From positions 3,691,501 through 3,755,500 of the forward strand of contig NZ_CP016616.1 in the NCBI RefSeq assembly GCF_002741015.1: a stretch of DNA of 64,000 bases, in the 5' to 3' direction. The number at the start of each line of letters is the position of its first letter. Within the stretch, counting starts at the first letter, position 1. The DNA comes from Microvirga ossetica (GTDB taxonomy: Bacteria; Pseudomonadota; Alphaproteobacteria; Rhizobiales; Beijerinckiaceae). Below, one piece after another: positions 7,576 through 16,607 of this stretch. Position numbers and translations under genes: made by a program. Below the pieces are notes generated by a model, which did no database searches, was not told the origin of the DNA, and was given only the letters and a program-made list of their open reading frames with translations.

Positions 7576-9987
7576 ATGAAATTCACCCTCTCCTGGCTCA
7601 AGGATCACCTCGACACCTCGGCCTCCCTCGACGAGATCGTCGAGACGCTCACCCGGATCGGCCTCGAGGTCGAAGGGGTCGAGGACAAGACGAAGACCTT
7701 TGCGCCTTATACGGTCGCCTATGTGATCTCGGCCGAGCAGCACCCCAATGCCGATCGCCTGCGCGTGTGCATGGTCGATACCGGCAGCGGCACGCCGATC
7801 CAGGTGGTCTGCGGCGCCCCGAATGCCCGCACCGGCATGAAGAGCGTGTTCGCTCCCCCGGGCACCTATATTCCGGGCAAGAACATCACGCTCGGCATCG
7901 GCACCATCCGCGGCGTCGAGAGCGCGGGCATGCTGTGCTCGGGTTCTGAACTTGAGATCTCCGACGATCATGACGGCATCATCGATCTCCCGGCCGATGC
8001 GCCGGTCGGCCAGCCCTACGCGACTTATGCCGGCCTCGACGATCCGGTGATCGAGATCAACCTCACGCCGAACCGTCCCGACTGCACCTCGATCCACGGC
8101 ATCGCCCGCGATCTGGCTGCGGCCGGCCTCGGCACGCTCAAGGGCGACGAGGTGCCCGCGGTTGCGGCGAACGGCGCGTGCCCGGTTTCGGTGACGATCG
8201 AGGACGGGAAGCTGTGCCCCGCCTTCGCGCTGCGTCTCGTGCGCGGCGTGAAGAACGGTCCTTCGCCGGAATGGATGCAGCGCCGCCTGCTCGGCATCGG
8301 CCTTCGCCCCATCAACGCGCTCGTCGACATCACCAACTACATGACCTTCGACCGCGGCCGTCCGCTCCACGTCTTCGATGCGAAGAAGGTGAAGGGCAAC
8401 CTCACCGTGCGCCGGGCGAAGGAGGGCGAGGAGGTGCTGGCGCTCGACACCCGCACCTACAAGCTCGATCCGAGCATCGTGGTGATCGCGGATGAGAGCG
8501 GCGTCGAATCCATCGGCGGCATCATGGGCGGCGAGCATTCGGGCTGCGACGAGACCACGACCGACGTGCTGATCGAATCGGCGCTCTGGGATCCGCTGAA
8601 CATCGCGCAGACCGGCCGCAAGCTCGGCATCATCACCGACGCGCGCTACCGTTTCGAGCGCGGCGTCGATCCGGCCTTCACGTTGCCTGGTCTCGACATG
8701 GCCACCAAGCTGGTGATCGACCTGTGCGGCGGCGAAGCGAGCGAAGCCACGCTCGCGGGACAGATCCCGCAGGAAACGCTCGTCGTCGACTTCCCCTGGA
8801 GCGAGGTTCCTCGCCTGTCGGGTCTCGACGTATCGCCTGCGGAATCCGAAGGGATCCTGAAGAAGCTCGGCTTCCAGATTCAGGGCTCGGGCGAGCGCGT
8901 GAGCGTGACAGTGCCGTCCTGGCGTCCGGATATCGAGGGCAAGGCGGATCTCGTCGAGGAGGTGATCCGCATCGCCGGCGTCGACCGTATCCTGCCCAAG
9001 CCTCTGCCGCGCCTCGAAGACGCGGTGGCAAAGCCCATCCTCACCCTGATCCAGAAGCGCACCCGCCTGGCGCGCCGCTCGCTCGCCGTGCGCGGGCTGG
9101 TGGAGGCCGTCACCTGGTCCTTCATCTCGAAGGAGGAGGCGGAGCTGTTCGGCGGCGGCGATGGCCGCCTGGCGCTCGCCAACCCGATTGCGTCCGAGCT
9201 CTCGGACATGCGCCCGAGCCTGCTGCCGGGACTGCTGAAGGCGGCCCAGCGCAATGCGGATCGTGGGCTCGGCGACGTCGCCCTCTTCGAGGTTGGCCAG
9301 ACCTTCGCCTCGGACGAGCCGGAAGGCCAGTCGATCAAGGCTGCCGCCGTCCGTCGCGGCACGGCACGGACCGAGGGCGTCGGCCGTCACTGGAACGGCG
9401 GGGCCAAGAGCGTCGATGCCTTCGATGCCAAGACCGACGTGGTGGCGTTGCTGGCGGCGCTCGGCATTCCCGCCGGCGGTCTCCAGATCGTGGCCGGCGG
9501 ACCGGCCTGGTTCCATCCCGGCCGCTCGGGCACGCTGCAGTTCGGTCCGAAGAACGTGGTCGGCGCTTTCGGCGAGGTTCATCCGAAGGTGCTCAAAGCG
9601 CTCGACCTGAAGGGCCCGCTGGTGGCCTTCGAGCTCAATCTCGACGCGCTCCCGCCGCCCAAGGCGAAGCCGACCAAGATGAAGCCGAAGCTGAACCTGC
9701 CTGACTTCCAGCCGCTCACCCGCGACTTCGCCTTCGTGGTCGGCCGCAACGTGGCAGCGGGCGACATCGTGAAGGCGGCGCAAGGGGCCGAGCGCCAGCT
9801 CATCGTCGGCGTCGACGTGTTCGACATCTACGAGGGCACCGGCATCGACCCGGACAAGAAGTCGGTGGCCATCGCCGTGACCCTGCAGCCCACGGAGAAG
9901 ACGCTTACCGACGTGGAGATCGAGGCCGTCTCAGCCAAGATCGTCGGCGAGGTGTCGAAGAAGACGGGTGCGGTGTTGCGCTCCTAG
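7576..9987 (+). CDS. pheT: phenylalanine--tRNA ligase beta subunit
   Basis: Partner of PheS; binds tRNA and edits mischarged tyrosine. The 803-residue protein shows the expected domain order: EMAP-type tRNA-binding domain (about residues 40-150, with [12 protein letters not shown] and ASGAP-type loop [11 protein letters not shown]), the B3/B4 editing domain with [16 protein letters not shown], the B5 domain near 400-475, a catalytic-like core, and a C-terminal anticodon-binding domain from about 708 ([14 protein letters not shown]). A ribosome site AAGGA precedes ATG 7576. A long open frame on the opposite strand is only a shadow. Confidence 0.98.
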   Translation: MKFTLSWLKDHLDTSASLDEIVETLTRIGLEVEGVEDKTKTFAPYTVAYVISAEQHPNADRLRVCMVDTGSGTPIQVVCGAPNARTGMKSVFAPPGTYIPGKNITLGIGTIRGVESAGMLCSGSELEISDDHDGIIDLPADAPVGQPYATYAGLDDPVIEINLTPNRPDCTSIHGIARDLAAAGLGTLKGDEVPAVAANGACPVSVTIEDGKLCPAFALRLVRGVKNGPSPEWMQRRLLGIGLRPINALVDITNYMTFDRGRPLHVFDAKKVKGNLTVRRAKEGEEVLALDTRTYKLDPSIVVIADESGVESIGGIMGGEHSGCDETTTDVLIESALWDPLNIAQTGRKLGIITDARYRFERGVDPAFTLPGLDMATKLVIDLCGGEASEATLAGQIPQETLVVDFPWSEVPRLSGLDVSPAESEGILKKLGFQIQGSGERVSVTVPSWRPDIEGKADLVEEVIRIAGVDRILPKPLPRLEDAVAKPILTLIQKRTRLARRSLAVRGLVEAVTWSFISKEEAELFGGGDGRLALANPIASELSDMRPSLLPGLLKAAQRNADRGLGDVALFEVGQTFASDEPEGQSIKAAAVRRGTARTEGVGRHWNGGAKSVDAFDAKTDVVALLAALGIPAGGLQIVAGGPAWFHPGRSGTLQFGPKNVVGAFGEVHPKVLKALDLKGPLVAFELNLDALPPPKAKPTKMKPKLNLPDFQPLTRDFAFVVGRNVAAGDIVKAAQGAERQLIVGVDVFDIYEGTGIDPDKKSVAIAVTLQPTEKTLTDVEIEAVSAKIVGEVSKKTGAVLRS

Positions 9988-9994
9988 CCGCAAG

Positions 9995-10098
9995 CGTCAT
10001 CCCGGGGCCGCGCAGCGGAACCCGGGATCGTCTTCAGAATATCGCGCTTCAAGCGTCTTACGATCCCGGATCGCGGCTGCGCCGCGTCCGGGATGACG
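9995..10098. repeat. REP-like palindromic repeat pair downstream of pheT
   Basis: CGTCATCCCGG begins the unit at 9995 and CCGGGATGACG ends it at 10098, with inner GGGATCGTC and ACGATCCCGG arms. It fills the gap between the convergent pheT and GIY-YIG genes and could act as a bidirectional stem-loop end. Confidence 0.8.
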
Positions 10099-10106
10099 TT
10101 TGGAAT

Positions 10107-10400
10107 TCAGGGGATGAATTCCTCCGCCAAGTCCCGCCATTCTGGGTTGTCACGTTCGATCAGCTCAACTTTCCAGGCGCGGCGCCATTTCTTGAGCTGC
10201 TTTTCACGGGAAATAGCTGTCACCGGATCTTCAAAGACCTCGAAGTAAACCAGTCGATCGACATTGTAGCGGGCCGTGAACCCTGGAATGGCGTGAGTCT
10301 TGTGTTCGAACACACGTTTAGGAAGATCGCTCGTGATGCCGACATAGAGCGGCCCGTCCTTCCGGGTTGCTAGAATATAGACGTAGAAGGCTTCAGCCAT
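10107..10400 (-). CDS. GIY-YIG nuclease family protein
   Basis: Single-domain protein of 97 residues of the small UPF0213/YhbQ-like GIY-YIG group. FYVYILATRKDGPLYVGIT gives the GIY-YIG strands (YVY and YVG), followed by the conserved Arg in LPKRVFEH and a Glu in ISREKQLKKWRR near the C-terminus. Function of these stand-alone proteins is not settled. The ATG at 10400 is chosen because homologues start with MxxxYVYIL and a GGGA site is 8 bases upstream; a longer frame from 10469 would translate a REP repeat. It overlaps the end of the upstream MoeB-like gene by 8 bases. Confidence 0.88.
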   Translation of the reverse strand: MAEAFYVYILATRKDGPLYVGITSDLPKRVFEHKTHAIPGFTARYNVDRLVYFEVFEDPVTAISREKQLKKWRRAWKVELIERDNPEWRDLAEEFIP

Positions 10401-11229
10401 TTGCGAAATTCCCAGACGATCCCGGATCTTCGCTGCGCTCCGTCCGGGATGACGCTTGTGATATCCCACTCAACAAATTCCCCTCGTCCCATTCGTACCG
10501 CACCGTGTCGAACCGCATCGAAAGCGCGTCCACCATCAGCAGACGCCCCACGAGGCTCTCGCCGAAGCCGACGATCTCGCGGATAACCTCCATCGCCATC
10601 AGGCTGCCCATGACGCCGGCGAGCGCGCCGAGGACGCCGGCTTCCGCGCAGGTGGGGATCGCGCCCGGCGGGGGCGGGGAGGGGAAGAGGCAGCGATAGG
10701 TCGGGTTCGGCCGGCCGTCTGGGCCGGTCTCATGCGCCCGGATCGTGGTGAGCGAGCCGTCGAACTGCCCGAGCGCCGCCGTCACCAGAGGTTTTCTCTC
10801 GAAGAAGCAGGCATCCGAGACCGCATAGCGGGTGTCGAAATTGTCCGATCCGTCGGCGACGACGTCGTAGCTGCGAATGAGGTCTCGCGCATTCCCGACC
10901 GTCAGCCGCAAGAGGTGAGGCTCGACGATCACGTGCGGATTGAGACGCCCGATCGCCTCCGCTGCGCTCTCCACCTTGGGGCGGCCGAGATCGGGCGTGC
11001 CGTGGATCACCTGCCGCTGCAAATTCGAGAGGCTCACCGCATCGTCGTCCACGATGCCGATGGTGCCGATCCCGGCCGCGGCGAGATACTGGATCAGCGG
11101 CGCGCCGAGGCCCCCGGCGCCGATCACGAGGACGCGAGCGCGTTTAAGCTTCTGCTGGCCGGGGCCGCCCACATCCTTGAGAACGAGGTGGCGGGCATAA
11201 CGGTCGATTTCGTCCGGTGATAGAGGCAT
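10393..11229 (-). CDS. HesA/MoeB/ThiF family adenylyltransferase
   Basis: E1-like enzyme that adenylates the C-terminus of a small sulfur-carrier protein (MoaD or ThiS type) in molybdopterin or thiamine synthesis. The 278-residue protein has the ATP-binding loop VLVIGAGGLGAPLIQYLAA near residue 33, DDAVSLSNLQRQ near residue 62, and the DGSDNFDTRY segment near residue 127. Only one Cys remains near the usual CxxC region (PTCAEAGVLG), so zinc binding is doubtful. The last roughly 25 codons, SGISQASSRTERSEDPGSS onward, are encoded by a REP repeat, so the C-terminus appears extended by repeat sequence. Carrier specificity cannot be decided. Confidence 0.9.
   Translation of the reverse strand: MPLSPDEIDRYARHLVLKDVGGPGQQKLKRARVLVIGAGGLGAPLIQYLAAAGIGTIGIVDDDAVSLSNLQRQVIHGTPDLGRPKVESAAEAIGRLNPHVIVEPHLLRLTVGNARDLIRSYDVVADGSDNFDTRYAVSDACFFERKPLVTAALGQFDGSLTTIRAHETGPDGRPNPTYRCLFPSPPPPGAIPTCAEAGVLGALAGVMGSLMAMEVIREIVGFGESLVGRLLMVDALSMRFDTVRYEWDEGNLLSGISQASSRTERSEDPGSSGNFANG
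10416..10454. repeat. REP-like palindrome inside the 3' end of the MoeB-like gene
   Basis: ACGATCCCGG at its left and CCGGGATGACG at its right form an imperfect palindrome of the same family as the neighbouring intergenic units. It lies within coding sequence and supplies the C-terminal residues of the MoeB-like protein. Confidence 0.8.
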
Positions 11230-11240
11230 GGCGTGACCTT

Positions 11241-11375
11241 AGAGCATCGGACCCAAAACTGGGCACACCTTTCGGGATCCATCCGATGCTCAGCCCCTTA
11301 AGCGGCGCATCGTTCGTGGGCAAAACCGGCACCACTTTTCACTGGCGCGGCCCGGCGGGTCCCACGATGCGCTGG
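11241..11375. repeat. double-hairpin intergenic repeat, copy 1
   Basis: Two consecutive palindromic halves: AGCATCGGACCCAAAACT...GGGATCCATCCGATGCT, then GCGCATCGTTC...CACGATGCGC. Same ~130-bp family as copies at 22194, 41354, 43167, 52844 and 55721. It begins next to the start of the MoeB-like gene. Confidence 0.85.
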
Positions 11376-11396
11376 AAAGGGTTTAGCTATCAACCA

Positions 11397-11428
11397 TTCC
11401 TTGAAGGAAATAACATGCTGCCTTGACA
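11397..11428 (+). promoter_or_regulatory. possible operator and promoter of the nucleoside operon
   Basis: TTCCTTGAAGGAA at 11397-11409 is a perfect 13-base palindrome around a central G. A TTGACA hexamer follows at 11423-11428; no good -10 box is visible at the expected distance. The palindrome is the only operator-like site in the roughly 135 bases between the repeat and the first gene of the operon. Confidence 0.3.
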
Positions 11429-11511
11429 GAGGCCTTGGCGTCGTGACCCTTGCCGTGCCATCGTCATGGGGCAACCGGCAGCAAGCCGGCGTCTAACAGG
11501 GAACAAAGCCG

Positions 11512-12516
11512 ATGACAGTCACCAAGTTCGGCCTCGCGCTCGCGGGCCTCGCCATTTCCGCCACCGCTGCCTTCGCGCAGCAGGCCGCCTTCAAGCCCGC
11601 AGTCGTCTACGATCTCGGCGGCAAGTTCGACAAGTCCTTCAACGAAGGCGTCCATATGGGCGCGGAGAAGTTCAAGAAGGACACCGGCACCGAATACCGC
11701 GATTTCGAGCCTCAGAACGATTCCCAGCGCGAGCAGGCCCTGCGCCGCTTCGCCCGCGACGGCTTCTCGCCGATCGTGGCCGTGGGCTTCTCCCAGGAGA
11801 CCGCGCTGAAGAAGGTCGCCGAGGAATTCCCGAAGACCCAGTTCGCGATCATCGATGCCGTAGTCGAGAAGCCGAACGTGGAATCCATCGTGTTCAAGGA
11901 GCATGAGGGCTCGTTCCTGGTCGGCCTCCTGGCGGCCCAGGCCTCCAAGTCCGGCAAGGTCGGCTTCGTCGGCGGCATGGACATCCCGCTCATCCGCAAG
12001 TTCGCCTGCGGCTACGTCCAGGGCGTGAAATACGCCAAGAAGGACGCCGAGGTGTTCCAGAACATGACCGGCACCACGGGCGCGGCCTGGAACGATCCGG
12101 TGAAGGGCGGCGAGCTTGCCAAGGGCCAGATCGATCGCGGCGCCGACGTGGTCTACCATGCGGCCGGCGGCACCGGCGTGGGCGTGCTGCGCGCGGCCGC
12201 CGATGCGGGCAAGCTCGGCATCGGCGTCGACTCGAACCAGAACGGCATGCATCCGGGCAAGGTGCTGACCTCCATGGTCAAGCGCGTCGACGTCGCCACC
12301 TACAACGCCTTCGATCAGGCCAAGAAGGGCACCTTCAAGGCCGGCGTTGCGGTGCTCGGCCTCAAGGAAGACGGCGTCGCCTGGGCGCTCGACGACAACA
12401 ACAAGTCGCTCGTGACCGCCGACATGAAGGCTGCCGCCGACAAGGCCGCTGCCGACATCAAGTCCGGCACCATCAAGGTGCACGACTACATGTCGGACTC
12501 CAAGTGCCCGATGTAA
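11512..12516 (+). CDS. BMP family ABC transporter substrate-binding protein (nucleoside importer)
   Basis: Periplasmic receptor that captures nucleosides for the downstream ABC importer. The 334-residue protein has a Sec signal peptide (KFGLALAGLAISATAAFAQQ) with no lipobox cysteine, unlike the lipoprotein PnrA/BmpA of Gram-positives and spirochaetes. Family landmarks are VYDLGGKFDKSFNEGVHMGA near residue 30, GSFLVGLLAAQASKSGKVGFVGG, and VVYHAAGGTGVGVLRAA. It is followed by a strong terminator and then by the ATPase, permease and nucleoside-catabolism genes. That context makes nucleosides the likely ligand, which is inference. Confidence 0.93.
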   Translation: MTVTKFGLALAGLAISATAAFAQQAAFKPAVVYDLGGKFDKSFNEGVHMGAEKFKKDTGTEYRDFEPQNDSQREQALRRFARDGFSPIVAVGFSQETALKKVAEEFPKTQFAIIDAVVEKPNVESIVFKEHEGSFLVGLLAAQASKSGKVGFVGGMDIPLIRKFACGYVQGVKYAKKDAEVFQNMTGTTGAAWNDPVKGGELAKGQIDRGADVVYHAAGGTGVGVLRAAADAGKLGIGVDSNQNGMHPGKVLTSMVKRVDVATYNAFDQAKKGTFKAGVAVLGLKEDGVAWALDDNNKSLVTADMKAAADKAAADIKSGTIKVHDYMSDSKCPM

Positions 12517-12527
12517 GTTAGGCCATT

Positions 12528-12570
12528 CCGGCCGCAGGTCTGCCAAGGCCTGCGGCCGGATCCCTTTTTT
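12528..12570 (+). terminator. rho-independent terminator inside the importer operon
   Basis: CCGGCCGCAGG at 12528-12538 pairs perfectly (11 bp) with CCTGCGGCCGG at 12549-12559, followed by ATCCC and TTTTTT. It lies 12 bases after the substrate-binding protein gene and before the ATPase gene, so it probably yields excess binding-protein mRNA by partial termination. Confidence 0.88.
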
Positions 12571-12637
12571 CGACTGCGCCTTGTTTATCCGATAAGATCC
12601 GGCGTCTCAGTCTTTGCCGGCAGAGTGTTTGAGGCCG

Positions 12638-14161
12638 ATGTCCCCAGCCATTGAACTCATTGCCATCAACAAGAGCTTCGGCACCGTTCACGCCAACAAG
12701 GATGTGTCCTTAAGCGTGGAGCGCGGGACGATCCACGGTATCGTCGGTGAGAACGGTGCGGGCAAATCGACCCTCATGTCGATCCTGTACGGCTTCTACG
12801 AGGCCGATTCCGGCGAGATCCGTGTCAACGGCAAGCCGATTACCATTCGCTCTCCGAACGATGCCATCCATGCCGGCATCGGCATGGTGCACCAGCACTT
12901 CATGCTCGTGGAGCCCTTAAGCGTCGTCGACAACGTGATGCTCGGCGCAGAAGGCGGCGCCATGCTGCGCGTCGGCGAAGCGAAGGCGCGCGCGGAGCTC
13001 GCGCGGCTGGCAAAGGATTACGGGCTCGAGATCGACGCGGATGCGACCGTCGGCGATCTCTCCGTCGGCCTGCAGCAGCGCGTCGAAATCCTGAAAGCGC
13101 TCTATCGCGGCGCGGATATCCTCATTCTCGACGAGCCCACCGCCGTGCTCACCCCGCCTGAGGCCGATGCGCTGTTCGAGCTGCTTCGCTCGCTCAAGGA
13201 GCAGGGCAAGACCGTCATTCTCATCACCCACAAGCTGCGCGAGATCATGGCGATCACGGATCGCGTCTCGGTCATGCGCCGCGGCGAGATGGTGGCGACC
13301 CTCGAGACGGCCGACACCGCGCCGCCGGAACTGGCGGAGCTGATGGTGGGACGGCGCGTGCTCCTGCGTGTCGAGAAGGCCGAGAAGATTCCCGGCGCGC
13401 CGCTGCTGGAGATCGACAACCTCTCCGTCGTCGATGCGCGCGGCGTGCTGCGGGTGGCCAATGTCTCCTTCGCGGTTCGTGCGGGCGAGATCGTCGGCAT
13501 CGCTGGCGTTGCCGGCAACGGACAGAGCGAATTGCTGGAAGCCATCGCCGGCATGCGCCAGCCCATGCTCGGCTCGCTCCGCCTCGAGGGGCGGACCATT
13601 TCCTCCTCGGAGCACAACCCGCATCGCATGCGCCAGCTCGGCCTGCTTCATGTGCCGGAAGACCGGCTGCGCATGGGGCTTGTGCCGGCCTTCCCGGCCT
13701 TCGAGAGCGCGATCCTCGGCTTCAGCGACGAACCGCAGCTCGGCCGCGGGCCGATCCTCGACCATGACCGCCTGATCGCCGATCTTACGAAGAAGATGGA
13801 GCAGTACGATGTGCGCCCAGTGGCGCCGCGGCTGAAATCGTCGAAGTTTTCCGGCGGCAACCAGCAGAAGATCGTGCTCGCCCGCGAGATCGAGCGCCAT
13901 CCCAAGGTGCTGCTCGTCGGCCAGCCCACGCGCGGCGTCGATATCGGCGCCATCGAGTTCATCCACCGCCGCCTGATCAGCTTACGCGATGCCGGCGTCG
14001 CGATCCTGCTCGTCTCGGTGGAGCTCGACGAGATCATGAATCTTTCCGACCGCATTCTCACCATGTGCGGCGGCAAGATCACCGGCGAGCGCAGGGCCTC
14101 CGAGACCAACGAGCAGGATCTCGGCCTGCTCATGGCCGGCGTCACCGACGAGGCAGCCTGA
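12638..14161 (+). CDS. ABC transporter ATP-binding protein (nucleoside importer, tandem ABC domains)
   Basis: Energises the nucleoside importer. The 507-residue protein contains two ABC modules, as in YufO/NupA and sugar importers such as RbsA. The first module has Walker A GENGAGKSTLMS near residue 43, signature LSVGLQQRVEILKAL and Walker B ILILDEPT. The second has a degenerate Walker A (GVAGNGQSELLEA), signature FSGGNQQKIVLAREI and VLLVGQPTRGVD, in which the usual Asp-Glu is replaced. Degeneration of one site is normal in this subfamily. ATG 12638 is preferred to the upstream TTG. Its stop overlaps the start of the next gene (TGATG). Confidence 0.93.
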   Translation: MSPAIELIAINKSFGTVHANKDVSLSVERGTIHGIVGENGAGKSTLMSILYGFYEADSGEIRVNGKPITIRSPNDAIHAGIGMVHQHFMLVEPLSVVDNVMLGAEGGAMLRVGEAKARAELARLAKDYGLEIDADATVGDLSVGLQQRVEILKALYRGADILILDEPTAVLTPPEADALFELLRSLKEQGKTVILITHKLREIMAITDRVSVMRRGEMVATLETADTAPPELAELMVGRRVLLRVEKAEKIPGAPLLEIDNLSVVDARGVLRVANVSFAVRAGEIVGIAGVAGNGQSELLEAIAGMRQPMLGSLRLEGRTISSSEHNPHRMRQLGLLHVPEDRLRMGLVPAFPAFESAILGFSDEPQLGRGPILDHDRLIADLTKKMEQYDVRPVAPRLKSSKFSGGNQQKIVLAREIERHPKVLLVGQPTRGVDIGAIEFIHRRLISLRDAGVAILLVSVELDEIMNLSDRILTMCGGKITGERRASETNEQDLGLLMAGVTDEAA

Positions 14162-14595
14162 TGCAGCCGCGATTGACCCTCGTCACGCTCGGCGTGGCCG
14201 ACCTTGCGAAATCCCGTGCCTTCTACGAAGCCTGGGGCTGGAAGGCCTCCTCGGCCAGTCAGCCCGGTGTCGCGTTCTTCCAGGCGAATGGCCTCGCACT
14301 CGGTCTCTTCGGCCGTGCCGATCTTGCCAAGGATGCCGGCGTCGAGGACAAGCCCACGGGCTTTGCCGCCATCACGCTCGCCTACAATGCGCGCTCGAAA
14401 GAAGAGGCCGACGAGGTCTATGCGCTTGCGGTCAAAGCGGGCGCGCGTCCCGTCAAGCCGCTGCAGGATGTTTTCTGGGGCGGCTATTCGGGCTATTTCG
14501 CCGATCCCGACGGACATCTCTGGGAAGTCGCCTGGAATCCGTCTTTTCCCCTCGACGAACAGGGCCACATGTTCCTGCCGGATACCCAAAAGTGA
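14161..14595 (+). CDS. VOC (glyoxalase/dioxygenase fold) family protein
   Basis: Protein of 144 residues with a single vicinal-oxygen-chelate fold: the first beta-alpha-beta unit runs from LTLVTLGVADLAKSRAFYEA, the second ends in the typical GYFADPDGHLWEVAWNP. A Glu in that last motif (HLWEVAW) matches the usual metal ligand, but the first-strand histidine is absent, so metal binding is uncertain. It is coupled by stop/start overlaps to the ATPase upstream and the permease downstream, an unusual position inside an importer operon. Its substrate is unknown; a role linked to nucleoside metabolism is only suggested by context. Confidence 0.88.
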   Translation: MQPRLTLVTLGVADLAKSRAFYEAWGWKASSASQPGVAFFQANGLALGLFGRADLAKDAGVEDKPTGFAAITLAYNARSKEEADEVYALAVKAGARPVKPLQDVFWGGYSGYFADPDGHLWEVAWNPSFPLDEQGHMFLPDTQK

Positions 14596-15695
14596 GCGCG
14601 CCTCTCGACCTGCCCCGATGGGCCGATACGGTTCTCGTTCCCGCCGTCTCCGTGGTGGCGGCGTTTCTCGTCGCCGGCCTCGTGGTGCTCGGCATCGGCG
14701 AGAATCCGCTCTCTGCGACGCGCTACCTGATCCAGGGCAGCCTCGGCACCGGGGAGGGCCTCGGCTTCACCCTGTTCTACATGACGGATTTCATCTTCGT
14801 CGGCCTCGCCGTCGCGGTCGCCTATCACGCCGGGCTGTTCAATATCGGCGGCGAGGGTCAGGCGACGCTGGCGGGCCTCGGCGTCGCGCTCGTCGTCAAC
14901 AATCTCACCTTCCTGCCGGGCTTCCTGCTCATCCCCCTCGGCATCCTAGGCGCTGCCGCCTTCGGCGCCGCCTGGGCCGCGGTGCCCGGCTATCTGCAGG
15001 CCAAGCGCGGCAGCCACATCGTGATCACCACGATCATGTTCAACTGGCTCGCCAGCGTGCTGATCGTCTACCTGCTCGTGAACGTGCTGCGCGAGCCGCA
15101 ATCCATGAACCCGGAAACGCGAGCCTTCCCGGATCAGGCGCGGATCCCGTTCATCCACGAGGTCTTCGGCGCCATCGGCATCGAGATCCCGGCCTCGCAG
15201 CTCAACCTCACACTGGTGCTGGCGCTGGCGGCATCCTATTTCGTCTGGCTTCTCATCTACCGCTCGCGCCTCGGCTATGCGATCCGCGTCGTCGGGTCGA
15301 ACCCGAGTGCGGCGGTCTATGCCGGCATCTCCCCGGCGCGCATCACCATCATCGCCATGCTGCTTTCCGGCGCGCTGGCAGGCGGCCTCGCGGTCAACGA
15401 GCTCATAGGCTACCAGCACCGCCTGCTGCTCGAATTCACCTCCGGCTACGGCTTCGTCGGCATCGCCGTGGCGCTCATGGGGCGCGCACATCCCGTGGGC
15501 ATCATCCTGGCGTCGCTGCTCTTCGGTATTCTCTATCAGGGCGGCGCTGAGCTCGCCTTCGAGCAGCCGGCGATCACCCGCGACATGGTGGTGGTCATCG
15601 GCGGCATCATCATCCTGTTTGCCGGCGCGCTCGACGGGCTGTTCCGCCGCGCGGTGGCGCATCTCTTTGCGCGCCAGAAGCTGGCGAGGGCGTGA
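14592..15695 (+). CDS. ABC transporter permease (nucleoside importer, YufP-like)
   Basis: Integral membrane permease of 367 residues, BPD_transp_2 type. Several long hydrophobic segments are visible from residue 15 onward. The family feature FNIGGEGQATLAGLGVAL lies near residue 83, followed by GSHIVITTIMFNWLAS and the EAA-like loop GYAIRVVGSNPSAAVYAGIS near residue 225. It begins at a GTG whose bases overlap the stop of the VOC gene, indicating translational coupling. It should pair with the next permease to form the channel for the importer. Confidence 0.93.
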   Translation: MSAPLDLPRWADTVLVPAVSVVAAFLVAGLVVLGIGENPLSATRYLIQGSLGTGEGLGFTLFYMTDFIFVGLAVAVAYHAGLFNIGGEGQATLAGLGVALVVNNLTFLPGFLLIPLGILGAAAFGAAWAAVPGYLQAKRGSHIVITTIMFNWLASVLIVYLLVNVLREPQSMNPETRAFPDQARIPFIHEVFGAIGIEIPASQLNLTLVLALAASYFVWLLIYRSRLGYAIRVVGSNPSAAVYAGISPARITIIAMLLSGALAGGLAVNELIGYQHRLLLEFTSGYGFVGIAVALMGRAHPVGIILASLLFGILYQGGAELAFEQPAITRDMVVVIGGIIILFAGALDGLFRRAVAHLFARQKLARA

Positions 15696-15699
15696 GACC

Positions 15700-16605
15700 A
15701 TGGATCTCGGCATTCTCGTCACGATCTTCGACTCGGCCCTGCGGCTCTCGATCCCGCTGCTCGCCGCCTGCCTTGCCGGTCTCTGGTCCGAGCGCTCCGG
15801 CGTGGTGGATATCGGGCTGGAGGGCAAGATGCTGGTGGCGGCCTTCGCCGGCGCCGCCGGCGCCTATGCCTTCGGCTCGGCCTGGCTCGGCCTTCTCGCC
15901 GGCATCCTGGCATCCGTCGCCTTCGGGCTCGTTCACGGCTTCGCCTCCATCAGCCAGCGCGGCAATCAGATCGTCTCGGGTGTGGCCATCAACATGCTGG
16001 CCGCGGGCCTGACCGCGATCGTCGGCAATGCCTGGTACGGGCAGGGCGGGCGCACGCCGCCGCTCGAGGGCGATCAGCGCTTCGAAGCCGTGCTCTTCGG
16101 ACACTCGGCCCTGGTCTACGTGGTGCTGCTGGCCGTGCCGGTCACCTGGTTCGTCCTCGGCCGCACCCGCTTCGGGCTGCGCCTGCGTGCGGTCGGCGAG
16201 AACCCGGCCGCGGTCGACACCGCCGGCATTTCCGTGGCGGGCCTGCGCTACACCGCGGTCATCATCGCCGGCGTGCTGTGCGGGCTGGCCGGCGCCTATC
16301 TCTCGGTCGGCCAGGCGGCAGGCTTCCTGCCCAACATGACCGCGGGCCGCGGCTTCATCGCGCTCGCCGCCTTGATCTTCGCCAAGTGGCGAGCCTGGCC
16401 GGCGCTCGGCGCCTGCTTCCTCTTCGGCCTGCTCGATGCCAGCGCCAACCAGCTCCAGGGCCTCTCGCTGCCGGGAATCGGCGAGGTGCCGGTACAGGCG
16501 ATCCAGGCGCTGCCCTATCTTATGACCGTGATCCTGCTCGCGGGCGTCATCGGCAAGGCGATCCCGCCGCGTGCCGCCGGCGTGCCCTATGTGAAGGAGC
16601 GTTGA
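15700..16605 (+). CDS. ABC transporter permease (nucleoside importer, YufQ-like)
   Basis: Second integral membrane subunit, 301 residues, BPD_transp_2 type. VVDIGLEGKMLVAAFAGAAG near residue 30 and the cytoplasmic loop FGLRLRAVGENPAAVDTAGI near residue 158 are the counterparts of those in the first permease. ATG 15700 lies 4 bases after the preceding stop and directly after a GTGAGACC stretch; a longer frame would overlap the upstream gene by 77 bases. It ends 2 bases before the cytidine deaminase start, which ties import to catabolism. Confidence 0.93.
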   Translation: MDLGILVTIFDSALRLSIPLLAACLAGLWSERSGVVDIGLEGKMLVAAFAGAAGAYAFGSAWLGLLAGILASVAFGLVHGFASISQRGNQIVSGVAINMLAAGLTAIVGNAWYGQGGRTPPLEGDQRFEAVLFGHSALVYVVLLAVPVTWFVLGRTRFGLRLRAVGENPAAVDTAGISVAGLRYTAVIIAGVLCGLAGAYLSVGQAAGFLPNMTAGRGFIALAALIFAKWRAWPALGACFLFGLLDASANQLQGLSLPGIGEVPVQAIQALPYLMTVILLAGVIGKAIPPRAAGVPYVKER

Positions 16606-16607
16606 GC

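Noticed and set aside
7561..9783. 740-codon open frame antisense to pheT
   Set aside because: It mirrors the codon structure of pheT in a GC-rich genome, its translation is rich in Arg, His and Gly without recognisable domains, and pheT itself is certain.
10401..10469. Upstream extension of the GIY-YIG gene
   Set aside because: The added residues come from a REP palindrome and homologues start at MAEAFYVYIL.
11217..11426. Small frame of 69 codons across the intergenic repeat
   Set aside because: Encoded almost wholly by the double-hairpin element; no ribosome site, no family.
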